DNA of 64,000 bases from JBIOHP01 sp044449065 (GCA_044449065.1 JBIOHP010000007.1:124001-188000), one strand, 5' to 3'; counted from the first letter of the stretch, positions 54,194 through 63,084 are shown. Made by a program: numbers and translations. The notes: generated by a model not told the origin, from the letters alone.

Positions 54194-55504
54194 TCAATTT
54201 TCCTTCAAAATGTCGTAAAGCGCAGCGCGGGCTTTATCACCACCTACATTGCCCAAGTAATAGATCGCCTGGCTCCGGAGCTCAGGGTCGGCATTTGTTT
54301 TGGCGACACTGATGAGGAAATCGACCGCTTTGTCGTTCCCGATATCCGCGATGGTGTAGAAGATCGTTTCCCGCAGATCTTTTCTATCGTTGGGCAGCGA
54401 ATGGTACAACTGTATAAGCGCGTCGACTCTTTTGTTTTTATCTTTGCTGCTTCCGATATCGCTGATGTAATTGATTGCGATGGATTGTATTTCATCATCC
54501 TTCTCGTTAGTCGCAATCTGAATAAAATCCGGCAGGACGTCGAACTTTTTAAATTCCGAGAGGGCGTCAATCGCCGTCATGCGAAGCTCGCGCGGCTGCT
54601 TGGGATCGAGCGCAACGTCGCGGAGCGTTTTATAAGAAACAGAATCTTCTTTTGTATCGCCCAGGGCATACAGCGCGTCCATTTTGATTCTTGTCTTTTC
54701 ATCGAGCGTATCCTCGGAGCCGGAGTAAATGTTCAATGCCCTCGGCACCCTCCCGATACCGGGAAAATGCATGGAGAAAGGGTGCGGAGTTGCGATTCTC
54801 ATCTTTTCCAGTGAACGCTTCATTTTCTTCATATCGAGGTTCAGCTTCGGAGCTATACCCATTCCATAACCAAAACCCGTTCCCCCTCCTTTGCCTGAAC
54901 TGTAAACTTTCATCTCATGCTTCATCAATGAATCACTGTCGATATTGGACATCCAAACGCTATGAGAGGGATCCATGACGCTGTAATGGCGCCGCTCGCT
55001 CAACTGGGATAAGTCCGCCACCGCATCATCAAAGTAGGTGCTGTTGGGATATTTGGCAATAAAATCTTTGTACGCTTTAATCGCTTTCTTCCTGTCGATA
55101 TTTTTCAATGCGTACGCAGACCAGTAGGAAGCGTCATCGACATATTCGCTTTTGGGATATTTTGAAATAACGTCCGCAAACTTTGCGCGGGCATCCTCCC
55201 ATTGTTCATCCAGGATCAATCGATATCCCTCTTTATAGATTGGATACGCGGGGTCGTTCTTGTTTTCTTTTTCGCTTCCCCCCTCAAATAATTCGTAGGG
55301 CAGCGGCGTCTCTTCCGGCGTTTCATCAACGATAATGTCCGGAGCAATTACCGGATCAGCGACTATGACCGGTGATTCAATCTCCATGTGCACGGATGCG
55401 CGCGGAGCCCGATGCTGTGGTCCTCTCGACTCCTGATTTGCGCTTGATGCAACACTCCAACAACCAAAAATCGCAACCGCAAGGATTACTACTAACCGTT
55501 TCAT
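54194..55504 (-). CDS. Exported TPR/HEAT-repeat protein
   Basis: The 436-residue protein has a signal peptide (about 1-22). Residues about 85-170 contain TPR-like repeats (YPIYKEGYRLILDEQWEDARAKFADVISKYPKSEY, then KKAIKAYKDFIAKYPNSTYFDDAV), the pattern of YbgF-type lipoproteins. Residues about 270-436 are HEAT-like helical repeats with LRMTAIDALSEF, IQSIAINYISDIG and LRSQAIYYLGNVGGDKA. It is a periplasmic scaffold of unknown target. It lies 15 bases after the anti-sigma gene in what looks like a sigma-antisigma-HEAT operon. Confidence 0.8.
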   Translation of the reverse strand: MKRLVVILAVAIFGCWSVASSANQESRGPQHRAPRASVHMEIESPVIVADPVIAPDIIVDETPEETPLPYELFEGGSEKENKNDPAYPIYKEGYRLILDEQWEDARAKFADVISKYPKSEYVDDASYWSAYALKNIDRKKAIKAYKDFIAKYPNSTYFDDAVADLSQLSERRHYSVMDPSHSVWMSNIDSDSLMKHEMKVYSSGKGGGTGFGYGMGIAPKLNLDMKKMKRSLEKMRIATPHPFSMHFPGIGRVPRALNIYSGSEDTLDEKTRIKMDALYALGDTKEDSVSYKTLRDVALDPKQPRELRMTAIDALSEFKKFDVLPDFIQIATNEKDDEIQSIAINYISDIGSSKDKNKRVDALIQLYHSLPNDRKDLRETIFYTIADIGNDKAVDFLISVAKTNADPELRSQAIYYLGNVGGDKARAALYDILKEN

Positions 55505-55519
55505 GATTTATCTTCCCTT

Positions 55520-56332
55520 TCAATAAGAATTTCTGTTTTCCCGGTTCGGATTGTACGTATCCTCCGCCATACGAATTTTAAAGAGGAGGTTCTCATCGTG
55601 CAACCCGCCGCGGATAATATCGACATTCGGGGCATTGCCCTGTTCTTTCATATTGGCAAGCTCAATCAGGATTTTCTGGAGATCATCGACTAATTTTGCG
55701 GTGCGGTCATCAAGCGGTTGATGTTTAAGATAACGCGCCTGGTAAATCAACTGGCGCGATTTCTGCTGTTCCATTGAGAGATCGTACGTAGCTTCCGAGA
55801 CCGGCTTCATATTCGTAACGCCGACCAGGAGCATTTTCGATTGCCGCACATACTGGTACACCCGCTCCGAGACTGAATCGTCCGCTGCAGCTTGAACCGT
55901 TTGCTGGTTTTCACGTGCCGCGGTTTCCTGTTTCATCGCTTCATTATGATCGTACCATTTAAAGAGCGCCAGGATGCAGATCAACACCGCCATCGCGCTG
56001 CCGAAAGCGGCTACGTAGGGCCGCGGGGTAAAGAACATATGATCGATCAAATCGGTTAACGAGAGCCATGATCGTTTCGGTTTGGATTTGGGATCCGCTA
56101 ACTTCCGCTCAACGTTGAAGGCAAAATTATTCCAGTATTCTTCCGTCCGGTTTTTACTTGCGTCAAGAGCGGAAGAAGGAATCCTCGCTATGGTTTCCTT
56201 CAGACTCTCCAATTCTGCTTTGCAGCGTGAACAGGAATTGATATGCTGTTCCACACTTGTCCGATCGATTTCGGTAAGCTCGTTCTGGAGATATTCGTAC
56301 AGCAAGTTTTGTATTTTTTTATGACTGTTCAT
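55520..56332 (-). CDS. Anti-sigma factor (zf-HC2 type, transmembrane)
   Basis: The 270-residue protein has an N-terminal zinc-binding anti-sigma domain with the H30xxxC34xxC37 motif in EQHINSCSRCKAEL. One membrane helix (about 107-125, YVAAFGSAMAVLICILALF) separates this cytoplasmic domain from a periplasmic helical C-terminus. It would hold the sigma factor encoded upstream until released by an envelope signal. The start at 56332 is used because it gives a normal N-terminus (MNSHKKIQNLLYEYL). A gap of 185 bases with two GC-rich hairpins separates it from the sigma gene. Confidence 0.87.
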   Translation of the reverse strand: MNSHKKIQNLLYEYLQNELTEIDRTSVEQHINSCSRCKAELESLKETIARIPSSALDASKNRTEEYWNNFAFNVERKLADPKSKPKRSWLSLTDLIDHMFFTPRPYVAAFGSAMAVLICILALFKWYDHNEAMKQETAARENQQTVQAAADDSVSERVYQYVRQSKMLLVGVTNMKPVSEATYDLSMEQQKSRQLIYQARYLKHQPLDDRTAKLVDDLQKILIELANMKEQGNAPNVDIIRGGLHDENLLFKIRMAEDTYNPNRENRNSY

Positions 56333-56375
56333 GTTAAATATTTTCACGCGTTATTATCTTAACCCCTCCCTCAGT

Positions 56376-56398
56376 CCCTCCCCTTGCGAAGGGGAGGG
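56376..56398. repeat. GC-rich palindrome 1
   Basis: CCCTCCCCTT-GCG-AAGGGGAGGG is a perfect 10-bp stem with a 3-base loop between the sigma and anti-sigma genes. It may act as an attenuator or be a small mobile palindrome. Confidence 0.7.
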
Positions 56399-56436
56399 AA
56401 GGGTGGAGTTACTCCGTTCTGACCCTCACCCCCGTC

Positions 56437-56461
56437 CCCCTCTCCCGATTCGGGAGAGGGG
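56437..56461. repeat. GC-rich palindrome 2
   Basis: CCCCTCTCCCGA-T-TCGGGAGAGGGG is a 25-base near-perfect palindrome (12-bp arms around one base). It is the second of two hairpins within 90 bases between the sigma and anti-sigma genes. Confidence 0.75.
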
Positions 56462-56517
56462 CGATTGAAGTAGCAATGTCACACAATCTTTATCAGGTGA
56501 GGGTTTGTGCATCGTGT

Positions 56518-57060
56518 TCATTCTTTCAGAAAATCCAATTTCTCTTTCATTTTTTTCAAGCCGCGGTGGAGATGCGTTTTCACCGTTCCTTCGGAACACT
56601 GGAGAATCTCTCCCACCTTCTTCGTAGGTAGTCCGTTGATGTGGCGCAGGATAACAACAGCCCTTTGCAGGGTCGGAAGCTCGTGGAGCGCCCGCTCGAT
56701 GTGCATCGACACATCGGCGTTATCGCCTGCCTGTACCATCATCGGGATAAACATATTCTCAACATTCCGTACTTCACGTTCATCTTTCTTCTTCCGTTGT
56801 TTGATCCGATCTAACGCGACATTCACCGTAATACGATAGAGCCAAGTGCTGAATTCCGAATCGCCGCGAAATTTCTCCAGCGAACGATAGATGCGCACGA
56901 ACGCTTCCTGAGCCACATCCTCAGCGTCTTCGTGATTCCGTACCAGATTAAAAGCAACATTGTACGTCTGTTTCATGTATCGTTCAACAAGCGTTCGGAA
57001 CGCGCCGGCATCCTGTTCCTTTGCCTGGAGTATCAAAAGCTGCTCGTCAGCAGCATGCAT
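56518..57060 (-). CDS. ECF-type RNA polymerase sigma factor
   Basis: The 180-residue protein has region 2 (AFRTLVERYMKQTYNVAFNLVRNHEDAEDVAQEAFVRIYRSLEKFRGDSEFSTWLYRITVNVALDRIKQRKK) and region 4 (LPTLQRAVVILRHINGLPTKKVGEILQCSEGTVKTHLHRGLKKMK). Region 3 is absent, as in the extracytoplasmic-function class. The zinc anti-sigma factor encoded downstream should control it. In its upstream region I could not confirm an autoregulated ECF promoter. The group with a HEAT-repeat exported protein suggests an envelope-stress circuit. Confidence 0.93.
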   Translation of the reverse strand: MHAADEQLLILQAKEQDAGAFRTLVERYMKQTYNVAFNLVRNHEDAEDVAQEAFVRIYRSLEKFRGDSEFSTWLYRITVNVALDRIKQRKKKDEREVRNVENMFIPMMVQAGDNADVSMHIERALHELPTLQRAVVILRHINGLPTKKVGEILQCSEGTVKTHLHRGLKKMKEKLDFLKE

Positions 57061-57245
57061 GTCGGCAATCCTTAAGGTGTTTGTTCATAATATTAGACGA
57101 ATGGGAGAACTATTCCGTTGACAAAATATACCAATATTTTTACGGAAGAAAATGGGGAATGTTGGGGGATTTGGAGGGTTTGGGGGCTCTTCGCAATGCT
57201 AAATCATCTTCATCGCATTATATTTAAATTTGTTGATGCGGATTG

Positions 57246-57489
57246 AAGGGGCGTCCTACAAAATAGTTATTGAAAATATTGCTGTTAATTATCGTTTTAA
57301 ATTAATCGAACAAACGGTTTTCCACCTTTTTTGAACGCCCCGGTATGCACATTTGGTAAATTAATTCGTGATTTGAATGATAGGCGTTTATACGGGGCGT
57401 TCATTTTTAGACTTAAGAGAACACTCTTCTGTAATTCAATCCAAAAAAGCAGCATATATATCTCGATTCACCGATAGAACGCCCCTACC
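57246..57489 (+). repeat. REP module M1
   Basis: About 245 bases bounded by GGGGCGTCC (57248) and GAACGCCCCTACC (57477-57489), with two further half-sites inside (GAACGCCCC at 57335, GGGGCGTTC at 57394). Modules M2 (58551) and M3 (59036) share this order and intervening sequence. It lies directly upstream of the RAYT gene. Confidence 0.85.
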
Positions 57490-57535
57490 ATTATCATTTA
57501 CTTTTGTTATATTATTACGATAAATAATATTGTAC

Positions 57536-58198
57536 ATGGCAATTACTCAAATGAAATTTGACCCTCACAAACACCACCGCCGATCCATCCGCTTGAAAGG
57601 TTATGATTATTCTCAGGAAGGCGGATATTTTATTACAATATGCACTCACCATAAAAATGATTTTTTCGGAACAATTGAAAATAGTGAAATGAGATATTCG
57701 CCCATCGGCAAGATAGCCGGAAAATTCTGGAATAACATTTCAAAATACAATAACGAAATAGAATTGGATGAATTTATCGTCATGCCGAATCACGTACATG
57801 GGATTATCATTAAATTGCACGATGCCGGTTTGGACGGTAGGGGCGTTCTACACACTATCGATTTCAACGATCGTAAAATAAACTTATTGAAGATTCCTCC
57901 AGCCAACAATCCTCCAAACGCTTTGAACGCCCCGTTCACAGCGGAAGAAAAAACGTCGTCATACATTTCACCGAATAAGGACTCGCTCGCTGTTCTTGTG
58001 CGGACATATAAAATGGCCGTGACTAAATGGTGCCGCAAAAATGGACACGAAGATTTCGCATGGCAACGAAATTATCACGAACACATTATCAGAGGCGAAA
58101 AGGATTTGCGTGCAATACGAAATTATATCATCCAAAATCCATTGAAATGGGCGTTGGATGAAAACAATCCCAATAACGACCGAAAAGGCAAGCGGTAG
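57536..58198 (+). CDS. REP-associated tyrosine transposase (RAYT, Y1/HUH type)
   Basis: The 220-residue protein has the Y1-transposase core. The HUH motif is MPNHVHGIII (His86 and His88) and the catalytic tyrosine is Tyr197 in LRAIRNYIIQNPLKW. GGYFITICTHHKNDFFG and KWCRKNGHEDFAWQRNYHEH are RAYT signatures. These enzymes cut and join single-stranded REP hairpins. Between the HUH and Tyr parts lies an extra segment of about 33 residues (GRGVLHT...NALNAP) encoded by an in-frame REP element at 57836-57933. The stop codon TAG is the third to fifth bases of the REP start GGTAGGGGCGTTC. ATG 57536 is preferred to the TTG six bases earlier. Confidence 0.88.
   Translation: MAITQMKFDPHKHHRRSIRLKGYDYSQEGGYFITICTHHKNDFFGTIENSEMRYSPIGKIAGKFWNNISKYNNEIELDEFIVMPNHVHGIIIKLHDAGLDGRGVLHTIDFNDRKINLLKIPPANNPPNALNAPFTAEEKTSSYISPNKDSLAVLVRTYKMAVTKWCRKNGHEDFAWQRNYHEHIIRGEKDLRAIRNYIIQNPLKWALDENNPNNDRKGKR
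57836..57933 (+). repeat. REP element inside the RAYT coding region
   Basis: GGTAGGGGCGTTC (from 57836) and GAACGCCCC (57925-57933) bound about 98 bases that stay in frame and encode a segment absent from typical RAYTs. The same segment recurs at 58194-58291. Confidence 0.8.
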
Positions 58199-58555
58199 GG
58201 GCGTTCTACACGATCTCGATTCCGGAGATCGAAAAATAAACTTGTTGAAGATTCCTCCAGCCGACAATCTTCAAAATGGTTTGAACGCCCCCCCACAACG
58301 GAAGAAAAAACGTCGTCATCCATTTCACCGAAAAAGGATTCTATCGCAGTTATTGTACGGACATATAAAATGGCCGTGACTAAATGGTGCCGCAATAACG
58401 GACACGAAGATTTCGAGTCGCAAAGAAATTATTATGAGCACATTATCAGAGGCGAGAAAGATTTGCGCGCGATACGAAATTATATTATCCAAAATCCATT
58501 GAAATGGACGTCGGATGAAAATAATACCAATAATGACAGGAAAAACCGGCGGTAG
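58194..58555 (+). pseudogene. Tandem 3' copy of the RAYT gene, decayed
   Basis: About 360 bases repeat 57836-58198: REP start, intervening segment, then KWCRNNGHEDFESQRNYYEH and the Tyr motif IRNYIIQNPLKW. It lacks the HUH part. A one-base loss near the C-run at 58288-58294 shifts the frame between its two halves. Its stop TAG is again inside the next REP start. Confidence 0.85.
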
Positions 58556-58797
58556 GGGCGTTCTACAAAATGCTTATCGAATCAAATACTGTGACTCATC
58601 GATCTCAAATAATCGAACAAATGTTTTTCCACTTACCTTGAACGCCCCTGTATGCCCAACCAACAAATAAATTATCGGATTAAATAACCGGCGTTTTTTT
58701 CGGGGCGTTCAGTCTTTGGCTTAAAAGAACACTCCCCTGTAATTCAATCCCAAACAGTAAGGTACATATCTCGATTTACCGATTGAACGCCCCTACC
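58551..58797 (+). repeat. REP module M2
   Basis: A 247-bp module with perfect 13-bp ends, GGTAGGGGCGTTC (58551-58563) and GAACGCCCCTACC (58785-58797), and two inner half-sites at 58640-58648 and 58702-58710. It aligns with M1 along its length. Confidence 0.9.
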
Positions 58798-59040
58798 AAA
58801 TCATTCATCTCACCATCTAAGGGTACGCTTGGAATAATTATCCGTACATTCGAAGCCGCCGTTACAACATGGTGCCGAAATAACGGTCACGAAGATTTCG
58901 CATGGCAAAGAAATTATTACGAGCATATTATAAGAAGCGAAAAGGATTTGAGCGTGATACGAAATTACATTATCCAAAATCCATTGAAATGGACGTTGGA
59001 TGAATATTATCCCAATAACGACCGAAAAGGCAAGCGGTAG
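58783..59040 (+). pseudogene. Second 3' fragment of a RAYT gene
   Basis: About 85 codons matching the C-terminal third of the RAYT: TTWCRNNGHEDFAWQRNYYEH and IRNYIIQNPLKWTLDE. The reading frame is intact but lacks the HUH domain. It begins at the right end of M2 and its stop TAG lies in the M3 start. Confidence 0.85.
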
Positions 59041-59182
59041 GGGCGTTCTACAAAATAGTAATTGAATCATATATCATGAATGATCGATTTAAATTAATCG
59101 AACAAATATTTCTCCACCTACCTTGAACGCCCCCGTATGCACAACTGATAAATTAATTCGTGAGTTGAATGACTGGTGTTTA
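59036..59182 (+). repeat. REP module M3, truncated
   Basis: It begins GGTAGGGGCGTTC (59036-59048), has the inner half-site GAACGCCCC at 59125-59133 and follows the M1/M2 sequence until 59182, where it stops two bases before the stop codon of the HEPN-like gene. The second half of the module is missing. Confidence 0.8.
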
Positions 59183-59184
59183 TA

Positions 59185-59907
59185 CTACTTTAACTTTGAA
59201 AACACATTCATTATCAATATTTCAATATGTGCCGCCACTTTTCTTTCACCAATTTTGAGAGAATTTGGATGACCACAAGCATTTCGTAACTGTAGGCAAT
59301 TATTCTGGAGCTCTTGTTTAACATTCTTTCCAATAACCGAAATTGCCTCAAGGATATCCAAAAAATCTTTTTCCTTCATTCTGGATAGATCGTCAGCATT
59401 TTTTGCTGCACGCCATTTTGGATCTCTTCGAGTAGCTTCAGCATTAAATGTATTGAGATGACGATTTACAACAACTCGATATAATAAGGAAATGGCACCA
59501 GACCAGGATAGTACAACGGCCGCTCTTTTTAGATCTATCTCAAGACATTTTATAGCTTCTTCCAAAAACATAATCGTTTCTTTGTCTTCTATATTAAACA
59601 AATGTTTGCGAAGATCATTTATGGAATTTTTGACAACGATATTTTTCGAGTCAATAAGATTTATATTTTCAAGATATTTTCTACCCTCATTCGTAAGAGC
59701 CCAGCCCTCTGGTAAGTTTATCGCATATTTCTTAGCCGATTTCAATAATGTGGCAATGTTCCATTTTTGTACTTCGGGTAAACCATTATTAAAAGCAAAC
59801 TCTCTGATCTCTCGTGTAGATTTTGGTATCTCATTATTGAGGGATAATATGAAAAGTAATTTATCCCTGTGTTTAATTTCTGTCTTTAGTAACTGATCGT
59901 AATACAT
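59185..59907 (-). CDS. HEPN-like protein with an RX4H motif
   Basis: The 240-residue protein has an N-terminal helical or winged region and a C-terminal helical bundle with the motif R208-N-A-C-G-H213, which fits the R-X4-6-H active site of HEPN ribonucleases. The phrase DLKRAAVVLSWSGAISLLYRV is typical of HEPN domains. HEPN proteins include toxin and antiviral RNases, but also non-enzymatic variants. It is the second gene of a two-gene operon, 7 bases after its partner. Its 3' end borders the truncated REP module M3. Confidence 0.6.
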   Translation of the reverse strand: MYYDQLLKTEIKHRDKLLFILSLNNEIPKSTREIREFAFNNGLPEVQKWNIATLLKSAKKYAINLPEGWALTNEGRKYLENINLIDSKNIVVKNSINDLRKHLFNIEDKETIMFLEEAIKCLEIDLKRAAVVLSWSGAISLLYRVVVNRHLNTFNAEATRRDPKWRAAKNADDLSRMKEKDFLDILEAISVIGKNVKQELQNNCLQLRNACGHPNSLKIGERKVAAHIEILIMNVFSKLK

Positions 59908-59914
59908 TAATAGC

Positions 59915-60373
59915 TCAAGAAAGTTTGGCTTTCAAACCTGCAACTTTTTCATGATGAATTGAGTATTTTCCAGTGGCAGGTTCTGTTAATAGATCGTTTT
60001 TAACAAGAATTCTAATGTATTTGGCAAGATGTTTTGCATATGTTTGTTTAAATAAACCTTTAGCAGTCTTCATTTCATTCAATATTGCCTTTTGGTCATA
60101 TTGTGTTCTACCCTGTACGATCTCTAAATGTGCACAGGCAGCCATTATCAGTTCAGGTCCTGTTTTGACTCTGAGTTTCAATGCGACGTTATTAATTGAT
60201 AATTTAATATTGGAAGCATATGCAGACTGCTCGTCAAAAGTTGGGTTTGGACTTGATTTATGTAATTCAGATAAAGCTTTTAGTAAGTTGGGTAATTCAT
60301 TAATTAGGAATTTTTCCTCTCCTTCATAATCAACCTCAATTTCTCCGATCTTTATTTTTATCTTGCTACTCAT
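59915..60373 (-). CDS. Partner protein of the HEPN-like gene
   Basis: The 152-residue protein begins IKIKIGEIEVDYEGEEKFLINELPNLLKAL, a short beta-hairpin followed by helices, a pattern I have seen in uncharacterised bacterial and archaeal proteins. The rest is helical, with PELIMAACAHLEIVQGRTQYDQKAILNEMK. The final part (RILVKNDLLTEPATGKYSIHHEKV) looks like a winged helix with a wing. It may neutralise or sense for the HEPN-like protein. The start at 60373 follows AAGGAG by 9 bases, a stronger signal than most in this window. Confidence 0.55.
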   Translation of the reverse strand: MSSKIKIKIGEIEVDYEGEEKFLINELPNLLKALSELHKSSPNPTFDEQSAYASNIKLSINNVALKLRVKTGPELIMAACAHLEIVQGRTQYDQKAILNEMKTAKGLFKQTYAKHLAKYIRILVKNDLLTEPATGKYSIHHEKVAGLKAKLS

Positions 60374-60597
60374 ACATTGCTCTCCTTATTTTCTAATGGA
60401 ATGATAAATTTAAGCTTGAAATATTTTACGTTATTAGCACAAGAAGGTCATCAAAATCATCGCAATCAGGATATGCTTACTTTTTGTATTGATGAATAAA
60501 TAGATATATGATCACACAATAATTATCAAATATAAATCTTTTCTATTTCAGTGTCAAATATTATATAAGCACACCGTGCTATCCTTTCCCGCCCCCC

Positions 60598-63084
60598 CTA
60601 CATCCCCCATCTATAGCTCACCTTTGCGAGAATAACATTATCCATCGGGAGACGGAAGGCGTCGGCGAAGTTTGCGCCGAAGTAGTTAACCGCAGAGCCG
60701 ATGTTGCCGAAGCGCGCCTGCGTCCATACTAAATAGAACGTGCTGCCGGGCATGTACTCCCATCGCAAGACAAGGTTAGCGTTTATCGTCTTATCGTTGA
60801 AATCGGGATTGCTGTAACGTTTGAATGCGGTTGAGCCGGTATCGCTCAGATAATCGTACGGTGTGAAGGATTCTGCGCCGGTTAGCTTGCGCAGGTTGGT
60901 GTACTGTCCCTTGGCAAGAAGCACCTGCGTGAAAAATTGCAAGCTAAGATCGGTGGTAAAAGTGATGGTGCCTCTCAGGTTAAAATCGTACTCGTCCACA
61001 TCCCTGTCGCCGAAAAGATTGTATCCGTCGTCGGTGTATACCGGGATCGCCCATGCCTCCTCATGGCGCGAACTGTAAAATGTTACCGTCGGGCTGTACT
61101 CCATCCATGTCAGCGGGCGGACGGTGAAGATGAACGACGAAAGATAAGCGTTCTTCCCGATGTTTGTGCCGGTATACTCCGATATCAAGTTGAGGGAAAC
61201 CGGCTGGCGAATATCCGTTTGAACCGACATGATGAGATCGTTCGCAACCGGTCTGCGGTACAACCCGATGATGCCGCGGTTGGCGTCGTCATACGCCGTC
61301 AGATAGTGATGGTAATCGAACGAGAGCGCCCAAAAATTTTCAAATTCAAAGATGGGATTTATCTCCAGATCGCGCAGCGTGGCAACGCCGTCCCAATCCC
61401 AGCGGTAATCCGATTGAAAATTGATCGAGTAACGCCGGATAGGCGAGGGTCCATAATCCTCTTTATAGGTAACCTCGCTGAACCCGCCATGTTCGCGCGG
61501 CTGGCTGTAATACCCGATCTGATCTATATTATAGTGCGTGGAAGAAAAATCATAAAATGAATATGCGAGCCAGTGATCGCCGTGCAATTTCCCCAAACCT
61601 AACCTGCCCGCCCCGCCGCTGTACCTGACGCCCGCGTTATCCACGAAATCGGAGCCGGCTACATATCCGTCGACCGCATACGATCCGTCGTCAGTGCGCA
61701 AATTCCAATCCGTGCCGCCGTTCAACGCCGGCTGGTACGAATCCTTGAAGACGCTCGTCCCCATAAACCCAATGGTGGAATTTCCCATGACGTCTTGTTT
61801 GATTCTCAGGACATTATAGCTCGCGCGCGGCTCAAATGTTACGGGCGGCAGCGCGTTGCCGTTAATATCTTCCTGCACGCCCTGTTCCTGATCTGTGACG
61901 GCGCTGAGCGCGCCGATTGAGAGACCCGAATTTGTCCTGCCGGTCAGTTTTGCCGCGCCTACTATAGTTGTATTCTGCGGGGGATCTTTATAATTGTATC
62001 CGGGCAGCAGCGATCCGGGCGGCGGTTCGGGGTGTCTGCCTATCCGGCGCGAATATAACAATTGCATCTGCGAATTATCGAACATGGTGCCGAAAGCAAA
62101 CAACTGAGATCCCTCCAGGAAAAACGGGCGCTTCTCGGGATAGTACGTTTCAAAGACCGTAAGGTTGAGCACCGATTGATCAACCTCCACCTGTCCGAAA
62201 TCCGGATTGATCGCCATATCGAGCGTGAAATTATTCGTCAAGCCGTACTTGATATCGGCGCCAACGTTGGGGCTGAATTTTTTCTGAAGGGGAAACGGAT
62301 CGGGCTGGGAAAGGTAACTTTCTTTTGCTACGGTATAGGGAACGATTTCAAGATGAAGCGGCGGATGAATGTCGTTCAAACCAAGAAGATGCCCCATGCA
62401 CGATACGCACGAAATTGTGCCGGGAGGAGTTTCGTTTCGCGGCTGCATCACCCACTCGTCGGTTTCTTTTTTCCGGGCGATATAGCGGCGGAAATTTATT
62501 CCCCATACGTACCCGGTGTCGCTTGTGGAGAACCGCAACGCGCTGAAGGGTATTCTGAATTCACCCGTCCAGCCGCTGTCGGTAATCGTAGAGTGAAATT
62601 CCCAGACGGCGTCCCATTGAATGTCGTACACCCTGCCGTCGTTGGAAAGCACCCCATCCGACTGCACGTCTGAAACCGATCCGCTGAACAAAAATGCGGT
62701 CTGGTGGTCGTGATACGAATCGATCATAACCGACATGCGGTCGGATTGCACGGTGCGGTCCCGCCGGGTTAACTGTTTCACAATTCCCGTTGGATCGGAA
62801 TCGTGGCAGATAATGCCGACATAGAGAGCGTTATCATCGTACAACAATTTTACATCGGTCTTTTCGGTGGGGTCGACTCCCTCAACGGGATCGAACTGGC
62901 GGAAATCGGAAAACGTTTCGGCGTTTTTCCAATCGCTCTCGTTTAACATTCCATCAATCGAAATGGCATGCGTTAATCTCGTTGCATGGGCAGATTTTGG
63001 AGTCGGATTAACAAAACCCATGCTGCGATTAACAACTACCAGATACACGATGAGAAATGAACTATATTTGAGAAACATTCTCAT
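60598..63084 (-). CDS. DUF5916 outer-membrane protein with CBM9-like domain, copy 2
   Basis: The 828-residue protein is a paralogue of the one at 49251, with a signal-like hydrophobic start (MFLKYSSFLIVYLVVVN), a CBM9-like domain (SIDGMLNESDWKNAETFSDFRQFDPVEG) and DUF5916 (RPFFLEGSQLFAFGTMFDN, LLYSRRIGRHPE, TGRTNSGLSIGALSAVT). The end KVSYRWGM is a probable barrel strand. The start is placed at ATG 63084 because 27 upstream residues do not look like a signal peptide. The family is expanded in this lineage. Confidence 0.86.
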   Translation of the reverse strand: MRMFLKYSSFLIVYLVVVNRSMGFVNPTPKSAHATRLTHAISIDGMLNESDWKNAETFSDFRQFDPVEGVDPTEKTDVKLLYDDNALYVGIICHDSDPTGIVKQLTRRDRTVQSDRMSVMIDSYHDHQTAFLFSGSVSDVQSDGVLSNDGRVYDIQWDAVWEFHSTITDSGWTGEFRIPFSALRFSTSDTGYVWGINFRRYIARKKETDEWVMQPRNETPPGTISCVSCMGHLLGLNDIHPPLHLEIVPYTVAKESYLSQPDPFPLQKKFSPNVGADIKYGLTNNFTLDMAINPDFGQVEVDQSVLNLTVFETYYPEKRPFFLEGSQLFAFGTMFDNSQMQLLYSRRIGRHPEPPPGSLLPGYNYKDPPQNTTIVGAAKLTGRTNSGLSIGALSAVTDQEQGVQEDINGNALPPVTFEPRASYNVLRIKQDVMGNSTIGFMGTSVFKDSYQPALNGGTDWNLRTDDGSYAVDGYVAGSDFVDNAGVRYSGGAGRLGLGKLHGDHWLAYSFYDFSSTHYNIDQIGYYSQPREHGGFSEVTYKEDYGPSPIRRYSINFQSDYRWDWDGVATLRDLEINPIFEFENFWALSFDYHHYLTAYDDANRGIIGLYRRPVANDLIMSVQTDIRQPVSLNLISEYTGTNIGKNAYLSSFIFTVRPLTWMEYSPTVTFYSSRHEEAWAIPVYTDDGYNLFGDRDVDEYDFNLRGTITFTTDLSLQFFTQVLLAKGQYTNLRKLTGAESFTPYDYLSDTGSTAFKRYSNPDFNDKTINANLVLRWEYMPGSTFYLVWTQARFGNIGSAVNYFGANFADAFRLPMDNVILAKVSYRWGM

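Noticed and set aside
57061..57150. Possible ECF -35/-10 pair (GGAAT and TCTAA) before the sigma gene
   Set aside because: The spacing is shorter than the usual ECF promoter and the -35 is imperfect.
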